NCBI GenBank assembly: GCA_948567375.1
Contig: OX419759.1
Span: forward strand, 19,622,744-19,686,743
Length of the DNA stretch: 64,000 nt
Direction of reading: 5' to 3'
Origin: Lunularia cruciata
Lineage: Eukaryota > Streptophyta > Marchantiopsida > Lunulariales > Lunulariaceae
Within the stretch, counting starts at the first letter, position 1. Every line of letters begins with the position of its first letter. Of this stretch, positions 42,713-56,225 are shown one piece after another. Under the pieces are notes generated by a model. It saw only the letters and a list, made by a program, of their open reading frames with translations, was not told the DNA's origin and did not search any database. Position numbers and translations under genes: made by a program.

Positions 42713-45240
42713 TGTGTAGTCCTTTGAGTACATATATTCATTGAGTTTGTGTCATCTTGGAACCGTGATAGAAAGAAGGCAAGAGTTGGAGGGAGCAATT
42801 CACTTTGAGTGTTGCCATGATTGTGAAGCACTTGCTTTACCATGGGATCAAACACAAAAGAAGAGGTTTATTCCTTACATTTCAATGATGGATTGGTTTC
42901 TTAAACATGATAGAATAATATGCAGGTATACTACACAAAAACATGCATTTCTAGCTTTTTAGACTTTTTTTCAAATGATGGGTTCTCTCTTTGTCCCGGC
43001 AAGGAGGCCTAAGGTGGTGCATATCATATTGAATGTGAAATCATATTGAATCATATTGAATGTGAAAACTAAGCATAGGAGATCTGGTGTAGAGGATTAC
43101 AATTGGGCCAAGTTGTTTATGTCTATTATGGACACCAAGTTAGTTGTTTTATGAAGGCAAATTCAGCACTCTCATGGGTAGAGATTCAAAGTGGCAAGGC
43201 AAGTTCTCACAGAGGCAAATTCTCACAGATTGTAGAAGGAGGGTCCATGGTAGAGGAGAAGGCATCATGCATTAATAGTGGAGATGAGGTAGATACTCCA
43301 TTGGAGGAGGATGTAGTATTCCATAATGCGAAGCATGAAGAGCATGATGTAAAGGGTGAGTGAGAGTATATTTTAGGTGAAAACTTCAAGTTTTTGTATA
43401 TGTAATTTCACCACATATAAGAAATATATAATGAATGAAATTTTGCAAATTATGGATGGTTTGCATGCATCCAAAAAAATCATTTTTTGCTACTATCTTT
43501 TGTAGCTTTATACATAGAATGATGTGTATAAATCCTTGTGCATAGGACCATCCCATTCTTGATCCTCTATTTGATGGAGGATTCAGAACTCATGTTGATC
43601 CTTTAGAGGTATCAGCCTTTGATAGTGGAGTTGTGAGATCCCATGTTAAGGAGATTCCATCTCACCATTACATGTATTCTCACAAGTCCCATACTAGGGG
43701 AGAGAGTGAGGATCTTTTGAGTAGTAAAAAGAATTCATTATTAGAGCAAGAGATTCTTTTAGGGCCCAACAGAGTTCTAGAGTTGAGAGATTAGCCAAGT
43801 TAGATATGCTAGTGATAGAGATGAAAATCCATTTTAGGACCAAGGAAAGTTCTAGAGTTGAAAGATTGGCTGAGTTATATAGACTAGTGATAGAAGGAGA
43901 TGTATTCTAAGACATAGGAGAATTCTACAGTTGAGAGATTGATTCAATTAGATAGGCTTGTGATAGAGATAGAGATGCATTTTAGGGATGAGGATAGTAC
44001 TAAAGTTGAGAGATTTATTGAGTTACATAGTAATAGGATTTATAAAGAGATGATGATTGAGGGATATTGGATTCAAGAGATATCATACATATGTGAGTTC
44101 ACTACTATTATTAGAGAGGGCATGGTTGACTTAGCAGAGGCATGTAGGAATCTAGACTTAGTGAGGACTGAGCTAGAGGAGGCTTATGTGGATGTTAGGA
44201 CCTTCCTTTGGCATGAGGCAAGGAGATACATTATTATGGTGCATATTGGGGCTCAGATTCAAGAAGGTCATGCTCATACTCAAAGGATACATTGTTTTGG
44301 AAGTAGAGACTCAAACATTGGAGGATATGCAAGAGGCTCCTAGATCTCAAGTACATACTAATATTGAGACTCAAGCTCCTAGGATTGAGACTCTTAGGAT
44401 GCACACTCATACTTAAAGTTCACAAGCTCCTAAGATGCACATTCATACTCACGAAATTTTTTGACATTGATTGGAGAAGAACCTTATGTCAGACATATGA
44501 TATGGATATTGGTTCTTGGAGATTGATGGTTTTAGATGATCTCTCATCCCCACTTAGATTCAAAGGTACTCTTGAGGAGTTTAGGTGGCTTCAAGAGAGG
44601 AGGATGGCTTTGAAGGATAAGGTATGTAGGCTTAGGGATTTTAGAAAGAGGATTATCTTATCTAGACAATTCATTCCTTGTATCCTTTACCATATTGCTA
44701 GGAAGAGGAAGATACTAGTATTGGATATTGGTTTTGTAGTGGATATTAGGTGGACTAGATGTCCTCTTTTGGGGCCATGGTGTGGGACTACAAATGCTTT
44801 TGAATAGAGGAGTTATAGAGCTAGTAGTGATTTTTTTTTATATCCTATAGCCAGGAGTTAGAGAGTTTGTAGAGTATTTTGTGCCATAGTTTGAGGTGAT
44901 CCTTTGGACAAGTGATGCTAGGAAGGATGTAGAGCACTTGTTATGTTATATATGTGATTGTGGTTTCCTACCTGATGAATTACACATTGAAGACCTCATG
45001 GGATGTTTTAACATGAGTGGCATGTTCAATGGTGAGTATAGAGGTTTCATGGTTACACCTGATAGCACATTTACATCACTAAGGCTATCAATCATAGATA
45101 TATTAAAACTTGATAGTGCAACAGTTCTATATTGTAGGAACCATCTCCATGGTGATGCACATCCTCCTAGATTTACTCCACTTGATACACCTAAGTCATC
45201 ACACACTTCACCATTGGACCTCTTGGTAGCTCCACTATAA
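42713..45240 (+). pseudogene. Cluster of broken plus-strand ORFs of unknown family
   Basis: Frames at 42741-42962, 43103-43363, 43939-44343, 44364-44807 and 44896-45240 follow one another on one strand, with similar base use and stops between them. The first reads FECCHDCEALALPWDQ, the last CYICDCGFLPDELHIEDLMG; both hold Cys/His or acidic wording but no motif I recognise. A 25-codon repeat (43782-44080) lies in the middle. The set could be one decayed gene or a transposon protein. About 180 bp after the last frame lies a TATA-like cctatataaacg (45429-45440), possibly another element promoter. Confidence 0.4.
43782..44080 (+). repeat. 75-bp (25-codon) tandem repeat in unknown ORF
   Basis: Units start gttgagaga or gttgaaaga at 43782, 43857, 43930 and 44005. 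Three intervals are 75, 73 and 75 bp. The encoded unit is VER-L-x-x-L-x-x-LVIE-x-x-x-HFR. The 73-bp interval marks a 2-bp deletion that shifts the frame. Confidence 0.85.
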
Positions 45241-46139
45241 AGATAGATTTTTATAGTAGATACCTACATTACTATTACATTTTTAGAAGAGGAGTGGACA
45301 TCAAGCAAACTCAGGGATTATAGTGGAGATCCATATGGGCATTTAGTAGAGTGTTTTCAAGAACACTCTACATCCCATGGAGTGGAAATGGATGTGGAAT
45401 GATAGCTCTTTTTTTCTCTGCCATTGCCTATATAAACGCTTGCAAGATGTACTAGATTACTCTTCACATCATACTTAGAATTCATCATACATCTATTGAT
45501 CTTTGTATATTTTAGATCATTATAACTATCTATGTTTTATTCCCATTCTATTATTCTACTTCTTATGTACATATTTTTTTCCTATTTGTAACCTTTGTAA
45601 TATGTATTGAATCATATAAATGTATAGTGGATTCAATTCAATGTATAACTTATTCTTGCTCATCTGTACATATGCTCATTAATCTCTATCATCTTTTAAG
45701 TTTGTGTGTATGGAATCATAAAATGTGTAGTGGATTCAATGGAATGTATAACTTCTTCTTGCTCATATGAACATATGTACATATTCTCACTAATCTCCAT
45801 ACTCTTTTAAGATTTTACATATAAATGATTTAAAACTAAACACTTTCAAAGTTCTTAAGCATAATTATAAATTTCATACTTTTTATTAATGCATACCCAA
45901 ATTCCATGAGAATATCTGAGCAAAAGAGAGTGCATATAAACAAAGGGGAATATATATGAGTGCATACAAGCATTAGAGATAATAGTGGAGCAAAAGAAAG
46001 TGCATACAAGCCTAGGAATAAATACAAGCATATATGGGCAGTGGAGAGCACATACTAGCACATATGGAACATAGCAAGCATGGCATAGCATACATGGAAT
46101 GAGGAAAGTAAAGAGTAAAGGAAATTTGATGAAAAGCAA
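45241..46139. other. AT-rich interval with a 104-bp duplication
   Basis: gaatcata...gtggattcaat units start at 45609 and 45713 and run to about 45815. Around 45.9-46.1 kb, agtgcata and agcatat words recur irregularly. No gene recognised. Confidence 0.6.
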
Positions 46140-46860
46140 TCAATTTTATTAAGCTTTACTTTTCAAAGTTAATGTTATCATTGTTGCCATGATTGTAATT
46201 AAGCATAGGGAATTCCAGATCACTAATTCAACTATGGTCAGTTGTACTTGTATCATGTAGCACTTTTGCAATGCTTTTTATTTCCTCTGAGCTCTTTCTT
46301 ATGTGTGTTAATTCTAGAGTCATGGCATGAAACCACTTAGTCTTTGAAGTTTGTTTCTTAAATCTCAGCTCCTTTGCTTTGCATCTACTCTTCTCTATAT
46401 GCAAATTATTCTTCTTAACTTTGACCTTGAATTTTTTAGCTTCAACCTCCATTTCTCAACTTTCACTTTCACTCAAAATTTCTCTATCTTAGCTATCTTA
46501 TGAGCACTAATTTCAGCTAACTTGCATCTCTCTTTTATATCTAGAGATCATTCTTTAATTTTATGTGTGTTGCAGATCTTACAGAAAAGAGGCAAGGGAT
46601 GGCGTCATCTTTAAATTGCAGGTGAGTTTCCTCCTCTTTTGATCTTCATCCTTGCATTCTCCTTCCTTGTTCTTCCAATTTTCATATCCATAATCTCCTT
46701 CCTTGTTCTTTGGATCTTCATCCTCATGCTCTCCATCCTTTTCTCCATCTTGAATCTCCTTATTGGTTGCTCTTGAAGCTCAAACACCATCTCCCACATC
46801 TAAACAAGTACAATTCTCATCTTCAAGTGTATGCATTTTTTTCTTTTAGCCCTTGAGTAC
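46140..46860 (-). pseudogene. Minus-strand Lys/Glu-rich coiled-coil fragments
   Basis: Two frames, 46452-46228 (VKVKKNNLHIEKSRCKAKEL) and 46799-46611 with a short internal repeat of MKI-x-RTRKE. They could be an aORF-like coiled-coil tail or an unrelated decayed gene. No core motif is present. Confidence 0.3.
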
Positions 46861-49800
46861 ATGGGATAGAGAAAGGAATTGGATCCTATGTGTGAAATGT
46901 ATAAGAAAATGCTTGCTTGGTTCTTGAGCTTGGAATGTCAACTTCCTCCTCATCCTCAAGTATAACATTCTCATCCCCTTACTCCATTCCTTTGGAAATA
47001 TTCATTTCATTGCCACTTCCCATACTACAAGTGCAGGTGGAGCAATGTTGGCTCTACATCCAAACATCATATCCATTCTCTAGAAGTGAGGGCAAAGATT
47101 ATTCAATTGTCTATGGTGCTCCAACCCCTTTTCTATTCCTTCATTATAGGACCTTCTCTTGTGCACTTGTCCTTCTTAAATTTAGTATCCTTGTACAATT
47201 TTTTAGAGCGTGCACATTTCTTGTATGATTTATCTCCCGTCATAGACTCAAGAATCCTTTTTCATGCCATACAAAATAAGTTGTCATGTAACTAGAATTT
47301 TTGCAATTATAAATAGGTTTCTTATAGTTGCCTCTTATAATTTATACATAATGCTCTAGATCTTCTAATTAACCTAGAATTTTCCCAAAATGATAGGACA
47401 TCATACAAACATTTCATCCTCTAATTTCATTTTTGCACCTGATCAAAGGAGTAGAGAAAGTTGCAATTATTTTCTTGAGCAGCTCTTGGAAATTGTTGCC
47501 TTTGGGAGATATACAACAACCACATGAATTGGGATTGAAGCAAAGATCTAAATGAGAATTGAGAACTTGATTTGAAGAGTGTGAATGGATGTCCTCCATA
47601 TTCTAGTGCAATTTCATGAACTACAATCCAAGATGGAAATAGTTTGCGGCACTCTCAGTTTTAATTGTCAAGGGTGCTTGCTCCACAAATTTCAATTTGA
47701 GATGTCAACAATTTGCATCAAAATCAATTCAATTATCTCATTTTGGATTTATTAACAAACATGGGTGCAAGAATAATTGATATTATAAGAAAGATGGTTT
47801 TTATATATCTCAAGTGTGTATAATGTGCATGTCCTTGATCTAGCTCTTCTTATCCCTCTAATTTTTGCTTGCCTCATTCTCATAACTCTATTTGTCAATT
47901 TATAGGATATATGTAAATATTTTGAACAATATCCTCCTTCTAATCCTACCATAAATACCCCATATCCTCTATAAATGAAACCACTTCTCACACTCATGCC
48001 TAAATTTCATCACCCATATAAGTTTCTACGAGTATTTAATTATTGATACCCTTATTTAATGAGCACTTGTAAAAAAAGTGCGGAAGTCACATCCCTTACC
48101 TATAGAGTTCCATCATTTTAATATTGAAACCCCCTACTTTATGGGCAAAGACCCTTTAATAATAAAGGGGTATGTGTCACCTTTTATAGGTTTTATAATA
48201 TTTTATGGCTATATGGTTTTTACCCATAAAAATATAATTAAAACCCTCCCTATTGTATAAAATTCCATAAAGAGCTCATTGTACATAAACTTGTATAGTA
48301 TAGTTTGTTTCCTTACATAATTGGAATTGAAGTCAAGTTTCTATATTACAATAGTTTAGAAAAGAAGATGAATTTGTAAACTTAGTAATATCAAGCACAA
48401 AGATTAAAATATATGAGGATCCAAGTATCATGTAAGATTTTACATGTAATGTTTCTACCATAAGACTCCCATGGGTAGTATTATGATGATCCATTATCAA
48501 CAATCAATTTTTAATTATGCCAAATTAAGTAAGTATTAGAGAAAGACTATAATGGCAATTCATAATTTGTGGTCACAATGATACAATGAAAATTTTGCTC
48601 ATATCCATTTGGGAGATGTAAGTGCATATCAACATATTCAAAAAGATTTCATTGTAAAATATCTATTTCTTGATTCTCAAAGTCAATAATCTATTTGTAA
48701 AATATTCAAAATATAAATCAAAGGTCCAACCTCAAGTTCTAATTATTTTGAAAAATTCTTTAAATAAATAATATATTATTATTATTATTTATTTAATAAT
48801 AATTTAGAGGTAATATTTTTATTGAATGTCATGTTGTCTTTGTGCCTTCCTCATCAAATCTAGTGTATGGTTATGATTATTATCTTTCTATTATCTCCTA
48901 CTTAAGGAACCACATAAAATTGTATTTTATCAATTTATTTAGGTTTAATCTATGAGCATGCTTGAGAATATTTCACAAATATTGGGATAATCCATCCTAT
49001 GAAACTCACAACAAAGGGTTTGGTGCCTCCTTTAAAGCTATATACTTCTTTCTCTTTAATTTTTATTAACATACCTTGTAAGAACAATTAGATAATATAG
49101 GCCTAACAGTCTAGATAGAACTTGTATACTTTGTTTGGAATGAGAAATTTAGATTTTCAAGGTAAAGCAATCTGTATAGGACATATGTTCAATATATAAT
49201 AATCAAAAATTAGAGGAACAAACAGTGTATAAGGTTCATTTCAATAATAATTGTAATTCTCATAATCAAAATTGATATTATATCTCACATCTAAGAGCAT
49301 CTTAAAATTACTTAGCCTTAAAACTTATGCTTTTGCACAATGTAATGATGTAGTCTCATCCAGAATGTGGTAAAATTGAACTAATTGGTTGTTCACAAGG
49401 AGATACAAATTGTGCATGTATCATAAGTTGTTTTTACTTCTTGAGTAGTTTCACCATGAAAGTCATATTGTTCTAGTGACTTGAACTATAAAAACTCCAT
49501 ACTATTTGTCCTAATGTAATACCAATAGTTAGACATATTATCTAGAGGTGAAAATTGGCTTGGTAACATCTAGAAGGATGTTATGTATATGGGCTAGGTA
49601 GAACAAATAGAGGTGCACCAAAAGAGTACTTATACTCATAGGGTAGAAACTGAAAATAGCTTGAAAATTTTAGAACCAATTTCAGAGACCTAAACAAATG
49701 AATTAGACCTTGAAAACAAAAGGATTTCCCATTTTGGCAAAAAAGGCTTGCCTTCTCCTCCTTACAATTTTTCTCATCAAGAACTTTCCAATGGTACCTC

Positions 49801-50879
49801 ACCCATGCGATTCTGAGCTCCCTATAGGAAGATTCCTTAAAGATTCCCTCCGGTCAAACCTATTTGACTAACTAGATAGGACAGGGACTGACACATCACC
49901 CACCCAAGCAACTAATCTGAGGGTGGAGCTAAAAAACAGGTCACCTATCCATGTATCTGATCCAAGGGTGGAGCTTCCTTTGAGCGCATCCTCCTTGCTA
50001 TATAATAAAGAGAAGGTGCTCTTTTGGGGCATCAGAGTATTGAATGTGAAGTTGGTGCTTCCTCTCTTATCTCTTGGAGAGTTCTCTTGTCCTTGAAGTA
50101 TTACACCTAGAAGGGGTAGTCGTATAAGAGTCATCGATTGATCATGATGCTTGAGTTTTTGTTACTTGTGGTACTATCCAATGCTCCAAATCAAGACTGA
50201 TCCTTCCACACATTGGGCTACTCATTTATGTTCTTTAGAAATTACACATTTTGATCAAGTGCAAATGCACCTCATGATACTCAAGCACTTGTGGTCCTAC
50301 TGCATTCTTCCTCACCACTTCTCATCAAATTATAAAACCAATCATGGAGAATGATACCCACACACATAAAATTGTAGAGGTCTCATAAGTATGAAGCCTT
50401 GTGAGCTAAGTATTACTCATTATATAAGTCAATAAATGATTGAAAAATGAACTCTATTTACATTGGGCTAAAGCTTCTTATACTAATCCTACTTCTTTTT
50501 TGAGGAGATCCAATAGCTACAATGTACAAAAAATCACATATAAACATCTACATTAATTATTGCTAATTTAATCTTATGTTATCATAACCTAATTGAATTG
50601 AGGGATGCATAGGTGGCAATGACAAATCAACATCCCACTTTTGTCATCTAATTCTAGTGTCTTCTTTGGCTACTTGGTGATAAAGGTCATTACTACAAAA
50701 ATGACCATCAAAAAATAAGGTCATGAGTTGAATATTTATAATCACAAAGATATTTGGCTTGAAGATTTTGTCTTCATGTTATGACTCTGATGATCTTCCT
50801 AACTTAGACTAGTTTATACTTTATGATATTAAAAATTTATACATTATATTAAAGAACTATTGCACTGAATCTTCTTCAC
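46861..50879. other. Long AT-rich interval, little recognised
   Basis: 48060-48270 resembles the tttatggg repeat at 34 kb. 49860-50110 has gggtggagct twice and a TATA-like ctatataataaagag (about 50000), so it may be an LTR fragment of another element. Frames in this interval (for example 46917-47228 and 50134-49868) lack motifs. Confidence 0.45.
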
Positions 50880-53800
50880 CCTTTGCCATCCATTTAGCAA
50901 TTTGACTTCCCCTTGTAATTTGCAAATTGGACCAACATCTAGGTCAATGTATCTTCAAATTTCTAGTTTGTATGACCCTTGAGACAAGTGTACATGTGCT
51001 TGATTTGTTTGTTATTGTACACCTTCACCTATAACACATGGATTTACATCTTCATGTCTTGAAGCTTGGCTTGGTGCATGAGTGCCTTAGTTAATTTCTT
51101 AACATGCCCCACCATTCCTTTTTGTTCTAAATTCTATCATTGTAAGTACTTAGGCATGCTCTTCATCTAGGTTGATTTGTGTGGGTTGCATCTCCCTTTA
51201 CATCTCCTACCTTAACTGAACATAGATAAATTCTTCTTGCTCCTCTTGTCTATCTATCTGCTTTGTGAGTTCCTCAATCCAAACTTCAGCAAGCTCCTTG
51301 TAATTTTTGTGATTAATTTTGTAGGTCACGGTCTTAATGCATCCTTGCTCCATCTTTTGTTTAAGCAAGGCCACTTATTCATCTTGGACATGAAGTTAAT
51401 TGTTATGGTTTTCATGTTGTTGGTCAATGCCAAGGTTAAGGACTCAGACCTCCACTTGTGTCCTTTGTAGGTTTGTGTTATACTTCTCTCATTGTGCTTG
51501 CTCTACCTTCCTCTAATTCTCCATTGTTTGCTTGTACTCACAATGAGTTTCTTCTTTGGACTGCAATTGCTCTTGAATCTTCATGAGCTCCTCTTGAGCT
51601 CTAACCTTTGCTACATCAATTGAGCTACCTAATGAAGATGGATAACCAACTTCACATGGCTTATAATTGCACCATCCAATTCTTGATAGTAGGGAAGTAT
51701 TGTTTCTAACTCTTGAAGTGCCAGTCTTATTGTGTGAATCATTTCCCATGTGAGGGGTCTCTATTGAGTCAAGCAGGTTCATGTATTCTCTTTCTTGTGA
51801 TGAACCTGCCTTTATTTATTGTACCATGAAGAATGTGATGTGTTTCTCTTCATATGCTTCTTTATGGGTAGTGGTTGCTTCTTTGGCCACTTGTGTATTT
51901 CTCTCCCTTTCATGAATACACATTGTTGTAGACTCTTCTTCCTTAGCTTTTAACAACTCTATTACTTTCTCCTTTTCCTCATGGATTCTTTTCTCTTTGG
52001 CCCCAAAGACCTCCTTTACAAGGTCTTGGAACCTCTGGTCTTTGCTTGCTTTGGAGCCCACATTATTCTCCTATATTCTTCCTTTCTTTGGCTTGGATCT
52101 TGTGTCTTTATGACTGATGATCTAGCTTCCTTATCATGTCTCCCTTTTTTTGAATTTGAGAGGATGCTTCTTTATCTTCTTGGGCAAATGTTGCTCCTTA
52201 AGAGGATTATTCACCATAGGGACTTTGAAAGGGGTTTGTTTCTCCTTATGTAGGGAATGGCCTTTGATTTCTTCTTTGGCCAAGTCTTCTCTTGGTGGTG
52301 CAAATCGCATCCCATCTTGTTGGACGACCACCATTGCTTTTGATTCCAAGAAGAGCTTTATATGGATGAAGGATTATTCTCACCTCTCCTTGGCTCATCT
52401 TTCCACTCCTCAGTACTTCATTCTCTCCTCCTTCCTACAACATTTTTGGTGTTGCAACAACACCTTCTTCCTCATTTTCTCCTTCATGATCTTCTTCCAT
52501 CATGATGTCTGACTCTATGGTGTTATGAGCATCCTCTCCTCAGTCTTTGTTAGAGGGGTTGTGGATTACTTGTGCCTTTTTGCTTTCTTGTTACCTTTGA
52601 CTTTGGTCATGTTGCCAATTCCTTTCTCTTTTGTAGCAACTTGAGGTGTTGTAGACCTCTTCTATCTGCACATGCATTTTTTGGATTGCATATACTTCTT
52701 ATTAGCTAACTTGTACTTCTTGTACATGATGTCCATTTATTGGTGTGTAAAAAAATACTCCTTGGGAAGAAGTAGGTGGAGAACTTCTTCTTCTCTTCCT
52801 TTGTGAAAAGCTTCATACAATGTAGAAGTGTATCACAAAGGGTGAGAGAAGTGTGACACCACCCTCTTTATTCATATTCTTGCACATCTCACAAACTCAC
52901 TCATAGAACATCTTGGTCCAATTCATGAGTCATCCTATATGAAGGTAATGGAAGAGATAGCATGGCACAAATAGCATAAATTTTTTTTGGACTTGAAGAG
53001 CTTCATGACTGCTCCCACCATATCTCTCCACTTGGGATCTTTTTATCCATGATTTGCTATCCACTACTTTACTTCTTATCAGCAAAATATTCCTCAATGT
53101 CATCATGAAGATTGCCCTTAAGACAAGCCCATGGGGTGTCTATGGTCATTACCTTTGGAGGACATTTCGTTTTTGGCTTGAGCACCATCTATCAATGTAC
53201 CTCAGTCCAAGCAAAGATATTACCTCTTAATGCTTCTAGTCCCAAATCCCTATTTTTCTTAATTTCTATTATCATGTCTATATTAGTCAACTCCTATCCC
53301 ATAGCAAGACGTCTAGTCCCCTTGCATAGATGTACTCATCCCAATAGTGGAGCGCCTACTTACTCATTCGAAGTCATCTCAAAATCACCTTAAGAGGTAC
53401 TCTCTATCTTCTTTGTTACAATGCCATCGTGCTTGTTCACAATCCCTCTTTAAAAATTATGAGCTACCTTGAGCACCCAATCTCTCAGATCCTTAACTTC
53501 AGCTCCCAATGCTTGTTAACAAAATTGCATAAGACTCCTTGCATAACTTTAGAAATTGGTGAAGTGGAAAAGAAGGCATTTTGGAAGCCAAGACTTCAAA
53601 TTTATAGCTTGGGTCCAACAATTTCAAAATATGGCACATATTTTTTTGGTGAAGCATCATTGTTTGTGCGTGCAACCATCTTGGCACATGCCAATGGTCA
53701 TCAATTTTTATTCTTTGTCTAGGTGGTGGCTCATTCAAGTTGTGAGAACTCTCCAAGATTGACTGATTATTGGGCTGATGATGGCTCATGGTGACATCAT
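50880..53800 (-). pseudogene. aORF copy f
   Basis: On the minus strand, from 53789 down, the pre-core region matches the same part of copies d and e (plus-strand words aatatggcacat and ggtggctcattcaag). The core lies at about 52960-52740 (MNWTKMFY-like, then GGVTLLSPFVIHFYIV and KEEKKKF). The coiled-coil part is at 52349-51513 (HEEKEKVIELLKAKEEES, VRAQEELMKIQEQLQSKEET). There are many stops. No LTR2 was recognised at its left end. Confidence 0.55.
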
Positions 53801-55436
53801 TTGATAAGGTATTCTTGGTTAAATAACCTTGTCCTTAGGGTCATCCATGCCATAGCCTCACAATCACAATCTGGATGACTACAATCATGAATTTTGTGAT
53901 GACAAAGATTGTGTATATAATCAAATTACAACTACAAGGGTTACATCCACAAAAGACCATGATAATAAGCTCTCTTGATGTTTGGTTGTGATTGAACCTT
54001 GGAGATTTTCCTAGATCATCATCATGTGTCTTATGTGATTTCTTCTTGAATGATGATAAGTAGCACACTATTGTATTCTTGCCTTAATAGCTTCATAACT
54101 TTTCACTAGTCTACAAAGAAGAAGAAAATGGACTAATAGTTCAAAGGTGGGCCTCCACACATAAAATGCACAAAGTGTTAAAAAGTAATTTTCTCTTATG
54201 AAAGAAACTCAGGAAATTTGCAACTATCAATATGAAAAATGGATTCCATGAAAAACTTCGCATGCCATATAGGTGATTTCCTCTATATGAAACCATCAAA
54301 AGGATAGACAATGAAGAATGAACTTATGGGTAAGAAATCACAATGATGATACTCTATACATAATATAATACTTCACTACCAACAACATGATTATATTAAA
54401 CTTTAAATAAAAAAGGTCAAGATGCCATTAAGTTCAAAATTATGGCTCTAGCTCAACAAGGCTGCATGTATATATGCATCTCCTATCTTGCAAGAAAGCA
54501 AGAAAAAGTCAATCGTTTGCAAACTAAAGTAGTAAAATCACAAAGAAAACTAACATAAATATTATATATAAATAAACCTCAATTGCTTCCTTTGGTATGT
54601 TAATACAACCACATGCAAAAGAGAGTTCTATGCTCCTAAATATAGTTGTAAGATGATGACCTTAGAATTTTCTAAGTCTTATTTGGTGATACAAAAATGT
54701 GTGCTCATATTTCATAAGCAAAAATTTCTCCATTCCACTTGCAATTAATTTCCTATCAAATGGTTTGAGTTTAAAAACCATTCAAATATTTATTCTTCTC
54801 AAAATGCCACTCCTTCCACTTGTTTTGGTTGAGAATATATTTCTAACATTAAATTGAGCTTCTCACATTGTTATTGCATTGCCCAAATCATAACATTATC
54901 ATTATGTTTGCCATTATTGTTAGTATTAAGTCAAGAGAACTAAATTTCCAAGTCAAGATATAAATAACACATATCAATCTTTGACCATGATGACAACTAA
55001 AAGGACTTAAGATTCATTTAACATAGAAAGGTTGACCAAGATAAGATATTATGAAATAATATACGAGCATCAAATGGGAATAAAAATTCCAATGATTTAG
55101 ATGGTTGTTTTAAAGAACCTAGATTACATGAAACACATTCATAATTTTTACTAATGTAAAGATCATAATTTGAGCAAACAAGTAGGATGATAGAAGAGAA
55201 GAGATGAACCAAGAACTCAGTAAAATGAACTACAATGCTATAAATAACCCAAGGCTTGAATGTCAAGGATGACCTACTACTTATATTCCTTATACTTGAG
55301 TCAAATAGAAGACTAAAGCCCAAGCAAACAAGTGGGAAGAATTGAGAAGAAGAACTGGACCAAAAATTGAAGAGAATAAAAGTCATGCAAAAGATAACTC
55401 AATTTAGAATATATATATATATCTATAATTGGAGTA
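53801..55436. other. AT-rich interval, nothing recognised
   Basis: A 122-codon minus frame (55386-55018) is hydrophobic and Ser/Phe-rich without recognisable family. An (AT)n run lies at about 55411-55425. No element end or gene was identified. Confidence 0.45.
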
Positions 55437-55439
55437 GAT

Positions 55440-55600
55440 AGTATGACCTAACCTATCTCTCACTCAAACCTTTGATGGCTATTAAGGCAGCTCACCATGG
55501 AACTACAAAGACAAGGAACAAAAGTCCATGACACTCCTTCAAGGCAATCTTAAGACTCAAAACATTGCTCCTTAGAGAACTCTATGATAACTTAATGTTA
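55440..55600 (-). repeat. LTR1 fragment (copy 8)
   Basis: gacctaacctatctctcact, then gatggctattaaggcagc and ctcaccatgg, follow the LTR1 plus-strand order from its right-hand (U5) end for about 160 bp, with small deletions. It abuts inverted LTR2 sequence. Confidence 0.75.
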
Positions 55601-56225
55601 ACAAAAAAAAAGGTAGTGCAATAGCAAGAAACATTATTCCCTTAAGGATATAGGTCAGAAATGGCTAGATTTGAATGGAAGTGTCACAATTGGCAATTCT
55701 TCATTGTACCTATTTAACCTCAAGCAAAAATGACTCCCAAAAGAGATTCATGTTACCAACTGCAATGCACTACAATGGAAAAAAATTAAAAGATCACTTT
55801 CACTAAGAATGAATTAAAACTATTTCCTAATAGTGATGATCTAATCAACTCCAAAGGGTCTACTTCACTGCAAAGACATTCAACTCCAAAGACAATGTTT
55901 TACTCTTCCCAAAAGGCACAATTTTGAAAGCACTTTGTATCAACAAGAGGACTTCATTTTATGATTCCATGGTACTTTAAACATCCAAGCACCAAATAAA
56001 TTCTTCAAATACTCTAGTTCATTTCTTATCCATCAAGGCATTGCTTTGCTCCTTCAAAACACTCAAGGATCCTAAATCTTAAGTACAAATGGTCAATCTC
56101 ACTCAAGCACTAAGCTCTAAGGCTAAGGCTAAGGCTAAGGCTAAGACTAAGGCTCCTACTACAAAGTTCCTCACCACTACTCACTAGACATACAACCAAT
56201 ACTCAAAATTTAAGCAAAAGTGACA
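55601..56225 (-). repeat. LTR2 copy, inverted (second)
   Basis: It matches 26878-27470 in order (cctatttaacctcaagcaaa, actcccaaaagagattcatg, then ctactacaaagttcctcacc). A hexamer array lies inside it (56117-56154). Confidence 0.55.
56117..56154. repeat. (CTAAGG)n hexamer array
   Basis: About six units of ctaagg, one with a single-base change (ctaaga). It is not the plant telomere repeat TTTAGGG. Confidence 0.9.

Noticed and set aside
49868-50134. 88-codon minus frame near a TATA-like box
   Set aside because: No domain, and surrounding words repeat (gggtggagct); more likely part of an LTR-type fragment.
56117-56154. Interstitial telomere repeat
   Set aside because: The unit is CTAAGG, six bases, not the plant TTTAGGG heptamer.
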